Below, piece by piece: positions 34,276 through 43,209 of a stretch of 64,000 bases of DNA. A program made the translations under genes and the position numbers. This DNA comes from Halpernia sp048269545. GTDB taxonomy: Bacteria; Bacteroidota; Bacteroidia; Flavobacteriales; Weeksellaceae. The notes under the pieces were generated by a model. The model did no database searches. It saw nothing but the letters and a program-made list of their open reading frames with translations, and was not told where the DNA came from. The DNA lies in the NCBI RefSeq assembly GCF_048269545.1, contig NZ_JBLXIJ010000005.1, positions 80,164 to 144,163 on the forward strand, given 5' to 3'. The number at the start of each line of letters is the position of its first letter. Position 1 is the stretch's first letter.

Positions 34276-34293
34276 CAACAAACAAAAGCATTT

Positions 34294-35265
34294 ATGGAAT
34301 TTTTGGATCAATACCAACAAATAGTTTCGAAGGCGATAGAAAAATACACCTTCAAAGATAATCCCAAAGAATTGTATTCGCCGATGAACTATATAATAAG
34401 TCATGGAGGCAAAAGATTACGCCCAATTATGGTTTTAATGGGAAATGACTTATTTGGTGGCGATCCTGAAAAAGCAATCAAACCAGCTTTAGCAATTGAG
34501 TTTTTTCATAATTTTACTTTAATCCATGATGATATTATGGACGAAGCACCGCTGCGAAGAAATAAACCAACAATTCATACGCTACATGGAATTAACGTAG
34601 GAATTCTTTCTGGAGATGGATTGCTTCTAAAAGCATATAAATTTTTTGAAGATTTAGAACCAGAATTATACAAAGCTTGCGTCAGAATTTTTACGCATAC
34701 AGGTTTACTTCTTTGCGAAGGACAACAATATGATATTAATTTTGAAACAGATAGCAACGTAAGTTTTGATGATTATATTAGAATGATTACCTATAAAACA
34801 GGCGTTTTGAGTGCTTCGTCTTTTGAAATTGGAGCAGTAATTGCAGGTGCCAATTTTACAGATGCGAAACATTTATTTAATTTTGGAAAACATGTTGGAA
34901 TTGCGTTTCAAATTATGGATGATTATCTAGATGTTTATGGAAATATGGAGCAATTTGGAAAAAAACATGCAGGTGATATTTATGAAAATAAAAAAACAGT
35001 TCTGTATCAATATGCGTTAGAATTTGGAACATCAGAAGAGCGTGAAGAATTAAAATATTGGTATTCTAAAAAAACCGATAACATTGATAAAATTCACGGA
35101 GTTGAGAAAATTTTCAGAAGAACAAGAGTAGAAGAAAAAGTGTTGCAATTAATACAAAAACACAATCATATTGCTCAAGAGTTTTTACATAAAATTGATG
35201 TTTCTGATGAAAAAAAGAAACCTTTTATAGAGCTTGCAAACTATCTTTTGAAGAGAGAAGTTTAA
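34294..35265 (+). CDS. Polyprenyl diphosphate synthase
   Basis: The 323-residue all-helical trans-prenyltransferase has the first aspartate-rich motif DDIMD (79-83), followed by RRNKPTIH. The second motif is MDDYLDVYG. It condenses isopentenyl diphosphate onto an allylic primer, probably to make the side chain of menaquinone (octaprenyl-type synthase), although chain length is not certain from sequence. The ATG at 34294 is chosen because the -7 element overlaps the upstream in-frame TTG. It is followed by a GSCFA gene after 19 bases. Confidence 0.9.
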   Translation: MEFLDQYQQIVSKAIEKYTFKDNPKELYSPMNYIISHGGKRLRPIMVLMGNDLFGGDPEKAIKPALAIEFFHNFTLIHDDIMDEAPLRRNKPTIHTLHGINVGILSGDGLLLKAYKFFEDLEPELYKACVRIFTHTGLLLCEGQQYDINFETDSNVSFDDYIRMITYKTGVLSASSFEIGAVIAGANFTDAKHLFNFGKHVGIAFQIMDDYLDVYGNMEQFGKKHAGDIYENKKTVLYQYALEFGTSEEREELKYWYSKKTDNIDKIHGVEKIFRRTRVEEKVLQLIQKHNHIAQEFLHKIDVSDEKKKPFIELANYLLKREV

Positions 35266-35284
35266 TTTTTATTTAATTAAAATC

Positions 35285-36235
35285 ATGAAATTCCGTACTG
35301 AAGTTAATCTTCAAAATTCCGAGCAAAAAATAAATTTAAATTCTCATATTTTTAGTATTGGTTCTTGTTTTGCCACAGAAATTTCTACGCTTTTACAAGA
35401 TGGACAATTGCAGAATTTCAACAATCCATTTGGAACACTTTTTAATCCCTTTTCGATTAATAAGGCATTAAGCAAAATCCATAATGCTGAATTTTATTCT
35501 GAAGAAGATTTAATTAAATTTAATGATTATTATATTTCATTAGACCATAATTCTTCTTTTAATTCTCGGTTTTCGCATCAGACTTTGGATTTTATCAATC
35601 ATCAAATTCAACAGAGTAATGAATTTTTAAAGAAGACAGATTTCGTAATTATTACTTATGGAACATCTTTTATTTATGAATTTTTACCAAAGAAAAAATT
35701 AGTAGCCAATTGCCATAAAATTCCATCAAAATATTTTGAAAAACGATATTTAACGCATTTGGAATTGTGTGATTCTATTTCCGAAAGTATTTCTTTATTA
35801 AAAGATATTTGTCCAGAAAATGTTCAGATTTTATTTAGTATTTCGCCGGTTCGTCACACCAAAGATGGCATTGTAGAAAACCAATTAAGTAAATCTAAAT
35901 TATTTAATGCTTTACATGAAGTAATTTCTACGGAAGAAAATTGCACTTATTTACCGATTTATGAAATTATGATAGACGATTTGCGAGATTACCGTTTTTA
36001 TAAAGAGGATTTAATTCATCCCAATTCGCAAGCCATTCAATACATTTGGGAAAAATTTGGGAACTCTTATTTTAGTGAAGAATGTAAAAGTTTTGTAGCA
36101 GAAAATTTAAAAATTAAAAAAGCTTTAGAACACAAAACTGACGATTTAAAAAATCCGAAATATTTGGAATTTCAAGAGAAATTAAAATTGAAAATTGCCT
36201 CGCAACAGGAAAAAGTGAAGCATAAGATTTTTTAG
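35285..36235 (+). CDS. GSCFA family protein
   Basis: The 316-residue protein carries the name-giving motif IFSIGSCFATEIS near residue 27. NPFGTLFNPFSI, TYGTSFIYE, FSISPVRHTKDG and DLIHPNSQAIQYIWEKF follow; the latter resembles the catalytic DxxH of SGNH/GDSL hydrolases. A hydrolase or esterase acting on a cell-surface substrate is plausible but unproven. It is probably cotranscribed with the polyprenyl synthase gene (19-base gap). Confidence 0.88.
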   Translation: MKFRTEVNLQNSEQKINLNSHIFSIGSCFATEISTLLQDGQLQNFNNPFGTLFNPFSINKALSKIHNAEFYSEEDLIKFNDYYISLDHNSSFNSRFSHQTLDFINHQIQQSNEFLKKTDFVIITYGTSFIYEFLPKKKLVANCHKIPSKYFEKRYLTHLELCDSISESISLLKDICPENVQILFSISPVRHTKDGIVENQLSKSKLFNALHEVISTEENCTYLPIYEIMIDDLRDYRFYKEDLIHPNSQAIQYIWEKFGNSYFSEECKSFVAENLKIKKALEHKTDDLKNPKYLEFQEKLKLKIASQQEKVKHKIF

Positions 36236-36311
36236 TTTAATTAAATTTTCTTTAGAAATATACATTTTAACTTTTCATCGCAACAACTTTACGCTTTTAC
36301 AATTTAGAAAA

Positions 36312-37079
36312 ATGATTGACACACACACCCATTTATATTCCGAAGAATTTGATGACGACAGAAATGAAATGATTGAAAGAGCCCTTTCAAAAGGTGTTTC
36401 AAAGTTTTTTCTTCCAGCAATTAACTCCGAAACACACCAAAAAATGTTTGATTTGGAAGCAGAATATCCCGAACAAATTTTCTCTATGGTTGGTTTACAT
36501 CCGTGTTATGTGAAACCTGAAAGTTGGGATAAAGAATTAGAAATTGTAGAAAATTATTTAAAGCAAAGAAAATTTCCCGCAATTGGAGAAATTGGAATTG
36601 ATTTGTATTGGGACAAAACCACTTTAGATATTCAGATCAAAGCTTTTGAGCAACAAATTGATTGGGCAATTCAATATGATTTACCTATTGTGATTCACAC
36701 AAGAAATAGTTTTGATGAAACTTTTGCAGTTTTAGAAAATAAAAAATGCGAAAAATTACGAGGGATTTTTCATTGTTTTTCAGGCGCTTTAGACCAAGCA
36801 AAACGCGCCATAAATCTTGGTTTTTCTCTGGGAATTGGTGGAGTAGTGACTTTTAAAAATGGTAAAATTGACCAATTTTTAAATGAAATTCCTTTAGATA
36901 AAATAGTTTTAGAAACAGATTCTCCTTATCTCGCACCAGTTCCATTTAGAGGAAAAAGAAATGAAAGTTCTTATCTAGATTTGGTTGTAGGGAAATTAGT
37001 TGATATTTACGGAAAAACTTTTGCTGAAATTGACCAAATTACCACAGAAAACGCTGAGAAAATTTTTTCAAAGATTTAA
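36312..37079 (+). CDS. tatD: TatD family metal-dependent DNase
   Basis: The 255-residue TIM-barrel hydrolase has metal ligands DTHTHLY at the N-terminus, GEIGIDLYWD (about 94-103), VIHTRNS, HCFSGA and the C-terminal ETDSPYLAPVPFRGKRNE. Members remove nucleotides from DNA 3' ends in repair and degradation. The 76-base gap upstream contains a fragment related to the ACAACTTTAC repeats found elsewhere here. Confidence 0.92.
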   Translation: MIDTHTHLYSEEFDDDRNEMIERALSKGVSKFFLPAINSETHQKMFDLEAEYPEQIFSMVGLHPCYVKPESWDKELEIVENYLKQRKFPAIGEIGIDLYWDKTTLDIQIKAFEQQIDWAIQYDLPIVIHTRNSFDETFAVLENKKCEKLRGIFHCFSGALDQAKRAINLGFSLGIGGVVTFKNGKIDQFLNEIPLDKIVLETDSPYLAPVPFRGKRNESSYLDLVVGKLVDIYGKTFAEIDQITTENAEKIFSKI

Positions 37080-37106
37080 TTTAATTTTAAAAAAAAATAT
37101 TGAAAA

Positions 37107-39656
37107 TTAAGCAGAATTCCGACTCGCATTAATGTTTCCAAATAACGAACGCATCACTAATTTTTCAAAAGCCTCTTTGTTTTCCGTATTTTTTTTGATT
37201 TTAATTAATGCATATTGTTGAATGCTTAAAAGCGGCAAAACAATTTTTTCTCTTATTTCAACAGATTTTTTAGAAATAGGCTCTTCTTGCATAAGTTCAG
37301 TAAAACCAGTTAATTCTAACATCAAATTTTTTGAAAGTTCATATTCATCAAATAAAATTTGCCAAAAATCACCATATTTTTTATCATTTTTCATGTAAGA
37401 AGTGAGCGGAAAATAAGATTTACTTAAACTCATCATACTATTTAAAATCAATGCTTTAAAAAAATCAGAACCTGCATATAATGCTTTTACATCATTAAAT
37501 TTTCCTTCATTTTTAAAATTTTGCAAAGCAGTTCCGACACCAAAAAATCCTGGAACATTTTGTTTTAATTGAGACCAACTTCCCACGAAAGGAATCGCGC
37601 GTAAATCTTCAAATTTTAGTTCAGAACCACTTCCTCTTTTTGTGGGACGGCTTCCAATATTAGATTTTGCATAATATTCCAAAGTACTCATTTCTTGTAA
37701 ATAAGGCACAAATAAAGGATTTGCTTTTAAAGATGAGTATTTTTCAAAACTTAAACTGGCTAATTGTATAAATAAGTTTCGTTCATTTTCACTTATATTT
37801 TTTTTAGAATTTTCAAAAACATCATTTTCAATTCCTGCGGTCAGAAGCTGTTCAAAATTAAATTTTGCCTGTTCTTTATTTCCAAAAACACTTGTTATCG
37901 TTTGACCTTGGATTGTTAATTCTATTTTATTATTTGCAATAGTTTTTCCTTGAGACGCATAAAAATCATGTGTTTTTCCGCCGCCTCTCGCAGGTGGACC
38001 GCCGCGACCGTCGAAGAAAATAACTTTAATCCCATATTTTTCTGAAATTTTTGTGAGTCTTTCTTTGGTAGTGAAAATTTCCCAATTCGCCTTTAAATAA
38101 CCGCCGTCTTTTGTACCGTCTGAAAAACCAAGCATTATAGTTTGTTGATTTCCGCGGCGTTCTAAATGTCTTTTGTAGAACGGGTTTTCATACAATTCAG
38201 CCATTACACTTTCTGCATTTCCCATTCCTTCCATGGTTTCAAAAAGAGGAATAATGTCTATTTTTATGACTTCATCTTTATATTGACAAACTTTAAAAAA
38301 AGCTAAAACATTCATCACATCTTGCACTGTTTCTGCATTAGAAATGATAAATCGGTTCATTCCGCGTTCTCCGTTTTTCGCTTGAATTTCTGTAATTTGA
38401 GAGACCGTTTTCAAAGTATCTTTCGCCATTTCATCTTCCCATTTTTCGTAGTTTAGATACGGTTTGTGCTCAATTAAATAATTAAATTTTTCTCTTTCTG
38501 TAAAATTTTCTCCGTTAGAAATATCACTTTTTGAAATAATAAAATCAATTACTTTTTGCAAAATTCTGCTGTCTTGTCTTATATCTAAACTCGCAAAATG
38601 AGTCCCAAAAATCCTGATTCTATCACGAAAATTATCAAGTAAACCTCTGAAAAGTCCTTTGTGTTTTAAGATTAAAATCTGTTCAGCTTTATCAATTTCT
38701 GTAATTAATTCTTCTGAAGTAATATCACATTCTTCTTTAAAAATGGCGTCATATAATTTATTGCTTAATTTTTCTAATATTTCTGCCACTCCACTGAAAC
38801 TCAATCTTCTTCTCACATATTTTAAATGACTGTAATAAGATTTCAAAATAGAAACATGAAGTTCTTCGGCAACTTTCTTTGTGATTTCTGCAGTTACGAA
38901 AGGATTTCCGTCTCTGTCTCCACCTGGCCAAAATCCCAATTGAAATAAATCTTCATTTAGATGAAATCCCTCAGTTTTAAAAAGAGATTTTATTTCCGTA
39001 AAAAGTTCGCCTAAAGTATCGTAATAAATGTAGCGCAAATAATAAATAATACTCATCGCTTCATCTAAAGGCGTCGGTTTTTCTTTATTTAAAAATGGTG
39101 TTTTTCCCAATTGTTGCAAAAGCAAATCGATTTGTGTAACTGAATCTGCGGTAATTTGTGTTTTCAAATCGTGTAAAATTCGCTGTACAGAATTGGGATA
39201 AAATTGCGTAGGATGAGCCGTGAAAACTACTTTCACACCAAATTGATTTAATTTTTCTCTTACTTGTGGCAAACAATTTTGTTGAGATGCACGATCAAAA
39301 ATATTTTGCACAGTTCCCGCATCAGATTCTGAATGCAAAGAAGGAAAAGCAGCATCTTCAATACTGTCAAAAAGCACCACTTGTCTTTCGATATATTGTA
39401 TAATTTTAAATAGTAATTCTAATTTTTCATCTTCGGTTTTAAGATGCGTATGATTCGCAAAAAAAGAATCCAAAATATCTTCGGGAGTTTTTCCAGCTTC
39501 ATAACCTTCTTTGCTTTCTTCATATAAAAATGGCAGCAACATCCCGATATTACTCATTTTATCATATGGCAAACTCATAAAAAGTGAGTTGTAAATTTGA
39601 AATTTATTCTCTACAATCTGCCGGAATTTTTCTTTTCTGTCTGTGTTTCGCATCAT
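37107..39656 (-). CDS. ppc: Phosphoenolpyruvate carboxylase
   Basis: This enzyme carboxylates phosphoenolpyruvate to oxaloacetate to refill the TCA cycle. The protein has about 849 residues. Catalytic His lies in VVFTAHPTQF, with WPGGDRDGNPF, the mobile glycine-rich loop FFDGRGGPPARGGGKTHDF, GFSDGTKDGGYLKANWE and RAIPFVGSWSQLKQNVPGF. It ends in GNINASRNSA. Two consecutive ATGs (39656, 39653) and an upstream TTG are possible starts. A -7 box ends directly before 39656, which favours one of the ATGs. Confidence 0.95.
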   Translation of the reverse strand: MMRNTDRKEKFRQIVENKFQIYNSLFMSLPYDKMSNIGMLLPFLYEESKEGYEAGKTPEDILDSFFANHTHLKTEDEKLELLFKIIQYIERQVVLFDSIEDAAFPSLHSESDAGTVQNIFDRASQQNCLPQVREKLNQFGVKVVFTAHPTQFYPNSVQRILHDLKTQITADSVTQIDLLLQQLGKTPFLNKEKPTPLDEAMSIIYYLRYIYYDTLGELFTEIKSLFKTEGFHLNEDLFQLGFWPGGDRDGNPFVTAEITKKVAEELHVSILKSYYSHLKYVRRRLSFSGVAEILEKLSNKLYDAIFKEECDITSEELITEIDKAEQILILKHKGLFRGLLDNFRDRIRIFGTHFASLDIRQDSRILQKVIDFIISKSDISNGENFTEREKFNYLIEHKPYLNYEKWEDEMAKDTLKTVSQITEIQAKNGERGMNRFIISNAETVQDVMNVLAFFKVCQYKDEVIKIDIIPLFETMEGMGNAESVMAELYENPFYKRHLERRGNQQTIMLGFSDGTKDGGYLKANWEIFTTKERLTKISEKYGIKVIFFDGRGGPPARGGGKTHDFYASQGKTIANNKIELTIQGQTITSVFGNKEQAKFNFEQLLTAGIENDVFENSKKNISENERNLFIQLASLSFEKYSSLKANPLFVPYLQEMSTLEYYAKSNIGSRPTKRGSGSELKFEDLRAIPFVGSWSQLKQNVPGFFGVGTALQNFKNEGKFNDVKALYAGSDFFKALILNSMMSLSKSYFPLTSYMKNDKKYGDFWQILFDEYELSKNLMLELTGFTELMQEEPISKKSVEIREKIVLPLLSIQQYALIKIKKNTENKEAFEKLVMRSLFGNINASRNSA

Positions 39657-39664
39657 CAAATTTA
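39657..39664 (-). promoter_or_regulatory. Putative -7 element for ppc abutting its start codon
   Basis: On the minus strand TAAATTTG is a perfect TAnnTTTG match lying directly before the ATGATG start. If it is used, the mRNA would begin within or just before the second ATG (39653). Confidence 0.4.
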
Positions 39665-39719
39665 AAGAAAATTCTTGATGAAATTATTAATCATTAGAAA
39701 TAAGTATTTTGCAGAATAC

Positions 39720-39992
39720 AACCATAATGTTTGTCATTCCGTAGGAATCTAAGCAAAGAACTTCACTAATTTTATGAACTTCCGTTCAACATAGCCGTGA
39801 TGGAAGGGAAAATCCTTTTTGTTATTGCGATTGCGAAAAAGTTTCATCGGACTTCTTCGTTCCTCGCAATGACAAAAAGATTGGAATGAACAGCGCGCTG
39901 AAAGGTCGAAAAAAGTGAAACCGCCTTGCTCCAAAATTATTTTTCGATTATTCAACAGATTGCTTTGCAACACTCGCAATGACGCGCAGAAC
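39720..39992. repeat. Gene-free region of mosaic interspersed repeats
   Basis: The 385-base gap between ppc and the RhlE-like gene holds no convincing gene. It contains GTCATTCCGTAGGAATCT (from 39734), GCGATTGCGAAAAAG, GACTTCTTCGTTCCTCGCAA (39850-39869), CTCGCAATGAC twice in related forms, and GCGCGCTGAAAGG. All are more GC-rich than the surroundings and resemble dispersed repeats. Short frames here on the minus strand are not credible genes. Confidence 0.6.
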
Positions 39993-40023
39993 ACAAAAAA
40001 AATACCTTCCGAAGAAAGTATTT
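39993..40023 (-). terminator. Intrinsic terminator of the RhlE-like helicase, UUCG tetraloop
   Basis: On the minus strand a 10-bp stem AAATACTTTC / GGAAGGTATTT-type arms (40000-40023) is capped by a C(UUCG)G tetraloop and followed by a T tract (39993-40000). It lies 22 bases after the stop. Confidence 0.92.
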
Positions 40024-40044
40024 GATTTAAAAAAAGTTTTACTT

Positions 40045-41295
40045 TTATCTGTTTCGCGTAAAATTGCTTTTATTATTTGGCTTTTTAGAATGTCCAGAAG
40101 TTGGAGCATTTCGTTGTGGTCTAAAAGGTTTATTATTAGAATCTCGTTTTTCAAAAACTAAATTATCTGTGTGATAAGGATGATTTTTTTCAACGGGTAT
40201 TTTTTTACCGATTAATTTTTCGGTATTTTTTAAATTAATTAAATCTAAACCATCCACAAAACTAATGGAATTTCCTTCTGCACCAGCTCTTCCGGAACGC
40301 CCAATTCTATGGACATAAGTTTCAGAAACATCGGAAAGTTCGAAATTTACAACGTATTTTAAATCATCGATATCAATTCCACGTGCTGCAATATCTGTTG
40401 CAACTAAAATTCTGGTTTTTCCATTTTTAAAATTACTCAATGCGTTTTGTCTTGCATTTTGAGATTTATTTCCGTGAATGGCTTCTGCCGAAATTTTGTG
40501 AGAATGCAATTTTCTAGCGATTTTATCTGCGCCATGTTTTGTACGAGAAAAAACCAAAACAGAATCTTTAATATCGTTTTGTAGAAGATGTGTTAATAAG
40601 TCTAATTTGTCACTTTTATCCACAAAATAAACCGATTGATTAATTGTTTCAGCTGTTGAAGAAACTGCAGCAACGTGTACTTTTATGGGATTATTTAAAA
40701 TGGAATTCGCCAAAGAATCAATCTCTTGCGGCATAGTTGCGGAAAAGAATAGAGTCTGTCTTTTCTGCGGAATCATTTTGATAATGCGTTTCACATCGTG
40801 TACAAAGCCCATATCGAGCATTCTATCCGCTTCATCTAAAACAAAAATTTCTAAATGTTTTAAAGTAATAATGCCTTGTGAAATAAAATCTAAAAGTCTT
40901 CCAGGTGTTGCTACCAAAACATCTACGCCACGACGTAAAGATTTTTCTTGTGTGCCTTGTTTTACACCACCAAAAACTACTAAAGTTCTTACAGGTAAAT
41001 TTTTACCATAAGCTTCAAAGTTTTCTTCAATTTGTATCGCTAATTCTCTTGTAGGAGTTAAAATTAATGCTTTTATTTGATTGTTTCTTGGTCCTTTTCT
41101 CTCAGCAATATTTTGTAAAATTGGAATAGCAAAAGCGGCGGTTTTTCCTGTCCCAGTTTGGGCGCAACCGAGAAAATCTTTTCCGTCAATTATGGATGGA
41201 ATTGCTTTTTCCTGAATAGGAGTTGGCTTTTCATAGCCTTGTTTTTCAAGCGCATCTAAGATGGGCTTAATAATTTTTAAGTCTGTAAATAACAA
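40045..41295 (-). CDS. rhlE: DEAD-box RNA helicase, RhlE-like
   Basis: The 416-residue helicase consists of the two RecA-like domains plus a short basic tail (RPQRNAPTSGHSKKPNNKSN). Motifs include CAQTGTGKTAAFAIP, PTRELAIQI, VLDEADRMLDMGF, FSATM, VFSRTK, ARGIDIDDL and HRIGRSGRAG. It is typical of RhlE-type proteins involved in ribosome maturation or RNA decay. It differs from the other helicase in this window by lacking an RNA-binding domain. Its transcript probably has an unusually long leader with three hairpins. Confidence 0.92.
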   Translation of the reverse strand: MLFTDLKIIKPILDALEKQGYEKPTPIQEKAIPSIIDGKDFLGCAQTGTGKTAAFAIPILQNIAERKGPRNNQIKALILTPTRELAIQIEENFEAYGKNLPVRTLVVFGGVKQGTQEKSLRRGVDVLVATPGRLLDFISQGIITLKHLEIFVLDEADRMLDMGFVHDVKRIIKMIPQKRQTLFFSATMPQEIDSLANSILNNPIKVHVAAVSSTAETINQSVYFVDKSDKLDLLTHLLQNDIKDSVLVFSRTKHGADKIARKLHSHKISAEAIHGNKSQNARQNALSNFKNGKTRILVATDIAARGIDIDDLKYVVNFELSDVSETYVHRIGRSGRAGAEGNSISFVDGLDLINLKNTEKLIGKKIPVEKNHPYHTDNLVFEKRDSNNKPFRPQRNAPTSGHSKKPNNKSNFTRNR

Positions 41296-41323
41296 ATTTA
41301 TTTATATTAAATTTTTTGTGCGG

Positions 41324-41390
41324 ATGAAGTAGTTTACTTCTTCATTTTAAGCACATTTGCAGTTGCAAATGGAGTAATCTAAAAATTACT
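41324..41390 (-). promoter_or_regulatory. Three consecutive hairpins in the RhlE-like helicase leader
   Basis: Between the predicted promoter and the ATG lie three stem-loops. In 5'-3' order on the minus strand they are AGTAAT/ATTACT (41373-41390), CATTTGC/GCAAATG with a 4-base loop (41354-41371), and ATGAAG...CTTCAT with an inner GAAGTA/TACTTC option (41324-41345). They are separated by 1 and 8 bases. A structured leader of this kind could control expression of an RNA helicase, for example with temperature. Confidence 0.6.
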
Positions 41391-41418
41391 TTGGCTAAGA
41401 ATGCCGCGAAATATTTTG

Positions 41419-41426
41419 CAAAGATA
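41419..41426 (-). promoter_or_regulatory. -7 element of the RhlE-like helicase gene
   Basis: On the minus strand TATCTTTG followed by C is a perfect TAnnTTTG match. It lies 123 bases before the ATG and predicts a leader of about 118 nt, much longer than most others in this window. Confidence 0.6.
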
Positions 41427-41454
41427 GTTTATTTGTTTGAATAAAGATTTTCCA

Positions 41455-41487
41455 CAAAAAAGCGAAAAAGTAAAAACTCTTTCGTTT
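41455..41487 (-). terminator. Weak terminator-like hairpin after obgE
   Basis: On the minus strand AACGAAAG and CTTTTTCG form an imperfect stem followed by CTTTTTTG. It begins about 25 bases after the obgE stop. Confidence 0.4.
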
Positions 41488-41511
41488 ATAAATTTAATAT
41501 TTTAAAAATAA

Positions 41512-42495
41512 TTATCCGTGTAATTTTTTCCAGATGGCATCTTTTAGTTCCATTAAACCTTCTTGCGACACGGCTGAGAAAAAAAGTGGTTGTCTATTTT
41601 CAGGAAATTCTGCGGCAATTTCTTTTTTTAGTTCGTCGTCTAAAAGATCTGCTTTTGAAATAGATAAAATAAAATCTTTATCTATCAATTCCGGATTGTA
41701 TTCTTTTAATTCATTTTCTAAAATTTTAAACTCTTGAAAATGGTCTTCAGAATCTGCGGGAATTAAAAATAATAAAATAGAATTTCGTTCAATATGACGC
41801 AAAAAACGATGTCCTAAACCTTTTCCTTCGGCTGCACCTTCAATAATTCCCGGAATATCTGCCATTACAAAAGATTTGTAATTTCTGTATTCCACGATTC
41901 CTAAATTGGGTGTCAAAGTGGTAAAAGCATAATCTGCAATCTTTGGTTTTGCGGCAGAAATTGAAGCTAAAAGTGTGGATTTTCCAGCATTTGGAAAGCC
42001 AACTAAACCAACGTCTGCTAAAACTTTCAATTCAAAAATTACCATTCCTTCTTCACCAGGTTCTCCTGGTTGTGCATAACGAGGCGTTTGATTGGTGGAA
42101 GTTTTAAAAAATTCATTTCCCATTCCGCCTTTTCCACCTTTAAATAAAATGATTTCTTGTCCGTCTTCTAAAATTTCGCCAATTATTTCGCCTTCTTCAT
42201 TTTTTGCAATTGTCCCAAGTGGAACTGTGATATAAACGTCTTCTCCATCTGCGCCAGTTAATTGACTTTTTTGTCCGTTTTTTCCTCGTCCTGCAGTTAC
42301 GTGTCTTGTATAACGAAGTGGAAGCAGCGTCCATTCATTTTCGTTTCCGCGCATTATTATATTTCCACCGCGACCGCCATTTCCTCCATCTGGACCGCCT
42401 TTTGGAATATATTTTTCTCGACGCAAATGCGCAGATCCGCCTCCTCCGTGACCGGCTTTACAATTTATTCTGGTGTAATCTACGAAATTGGACAT
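41512..42495 (-). CDS. obgE: GTPase ObgE/CgtA
   Basis: The 327-residue product has the Gly-rich Obg domain (about 1-158, with GHGGGGSAHLRREKYIPKGGPDGGNGG) and the G domain with GFPNAGKSTLL (G1), DIPGIIEGA (G3) and SKAD (G4). The variable C-terminal domain is absent, as in several Bacteroidota. It is a ribosome-associated GTPase essential for 50S assembly. It lies downstream of adk on the same strand, separated by a repeat element. Confidence 0.95.
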   Translation of the reverse strand: MSNFVDYTRINCKAGHGGGGSAHLRREKYIPKGGPDGGNGGRGGNIIMRGNENEWTLLPLRYTRHVTAGRGKNGQKSQLTGADGEDVYITVPLGTIAKNEEGEIIGEILEDGQEIILFKGGKGGMGNEFFKTSTNQTPRYAQPGEPGEEGMVIFELKVLADVGLVGFPNAGKSTLLASISAAKPKIADYAFTTLTPNLGIVEYRNYKSFVMADIPGIIEGAAEGKGLGHRFLRHIERNSILLFLIPADSEDHFQEFKILENELKEYNPELIDKDFILSISKADLLDDELKKEIAAEFPENRQPLFFSAVSQEGLMELKDAIWKKLHG

Positions 42496-42507
42496 AATTT
42501 AGCTATT

Positions 42508-42590
42508 GGTTGTCAGTTGTTGGTTGTTAGTGTTTTTCGTTGAGATTTGCACTTGAAATCTGACAACTAACAACTAACAACTAACAACTA
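42508..42590. repeat. Inverted pair of heptamer arrays between adk and obgE
   Basis: On the minus strand the adk TAG stop is the first triplet of four TAGTTGT units (42590 down to 42563). The far arm (42508-42530) carries CTAACAA, CCAACAA, CTGACAA. The arms are largely complementary and could form a long hairpin. Confidence 0.85.
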
Positions 42591-43166
42591 TTTAATTTTT
42601 TCTACTTCTGCAAAAAGTTTTTCCGAAATTTCAGCAATTTCTCCTACACCATTTACTTCGATGTATTTTCCTTGTTGCTTATAAAGTTCGGCCACTTCTG
42701 CCGTTTTTTTATAATATTCTACAATTCTATTTTTAATAATAGATTCTTCAGAATCGTCTTTTCTGCCACTTGTTTTTCCTCTGTTGATCAATCTTTCAAC
42801 TAATATTTTATCTTCTACAACTAAAGACAAACAAATTGAAATTTCAGAATGCAGTTCATTTTTAACAATTTCATCTAATGCAGCAGTTTGAAAAGTAGTT
42901 CTCGGATAGCCGTCGAATATAAAACCATTGCAATCGGTCGGCTTTTTAATTTCTTCAATCAGCATATCTGTTGTCACTTTATCTGGAACCAATTCTCCCT
43001 TTTCAATAAAAGATTTTGCAAGAATTCCAAGTGGTGTTTCATTCTTCATATTAAATCTGAATAAATCCCCAGTTGAAATCTGCTTCAGATGAAATTTCTT
43101 AATTAAATTTTCTGCCTGCGTTCCTTTTCCACTTCCGGGAGGGCCGAATAAGACAATGTTTATCAT
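42588..43166 (-). CDS. adk: Adenylate kinase, short form
   Basis: The 192-residue kinase interconverts ATP + AMP and 2 ADP. The P-loop is FGPPGSGKGTQAENL, the AMP site includes STGDLFRFN and GYPRTTFQTAAL, and the LID is short (RGKTSGRKDDSEES) without zinc cysteines, so it is the short type of about 190 residues. The C-terminus ends in a TAG that merges with a heptamer repeat. It is preceded by hpt (43-base gap) and followed by obgE. Confidence 0.94.
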   Translation of the reverse strand: MINIVLFGPPGSGKGTQAENLIKKFHLKQISTGDLFRFNMKNETPLGILAKSFIEKGELVPDKVTTDMLIEEIKKPTDCNGFIFDGYPRTTFQTAALDEIVKNELHSEISICLSLVVEDKILVERLINRGKTSGRKDDSEESIIKNRIVEYYKKTAEVAELYKQQGKYIEVNGVGEIAEISEKLFAEVEKIK

Positions 43167-43209
43167 TTTTATTTTTTTTGAAAATAAGTTTTTAAAACTT
43201 TACTATTAT

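Noticed and set aside
34273..34293. TTG start for the polyprenyl synthase
   Set aside because: It overlaps the -7 promoter element; the ATG at 34294 fits the family.
39749..39994. Open frames of 60-80 codons on both strands between ppc and the RhlE-like gene
   Set aside because: They are made of repeat motifs, overlap each other, lack a plausible upstream region and show no recognisable protein pattern.
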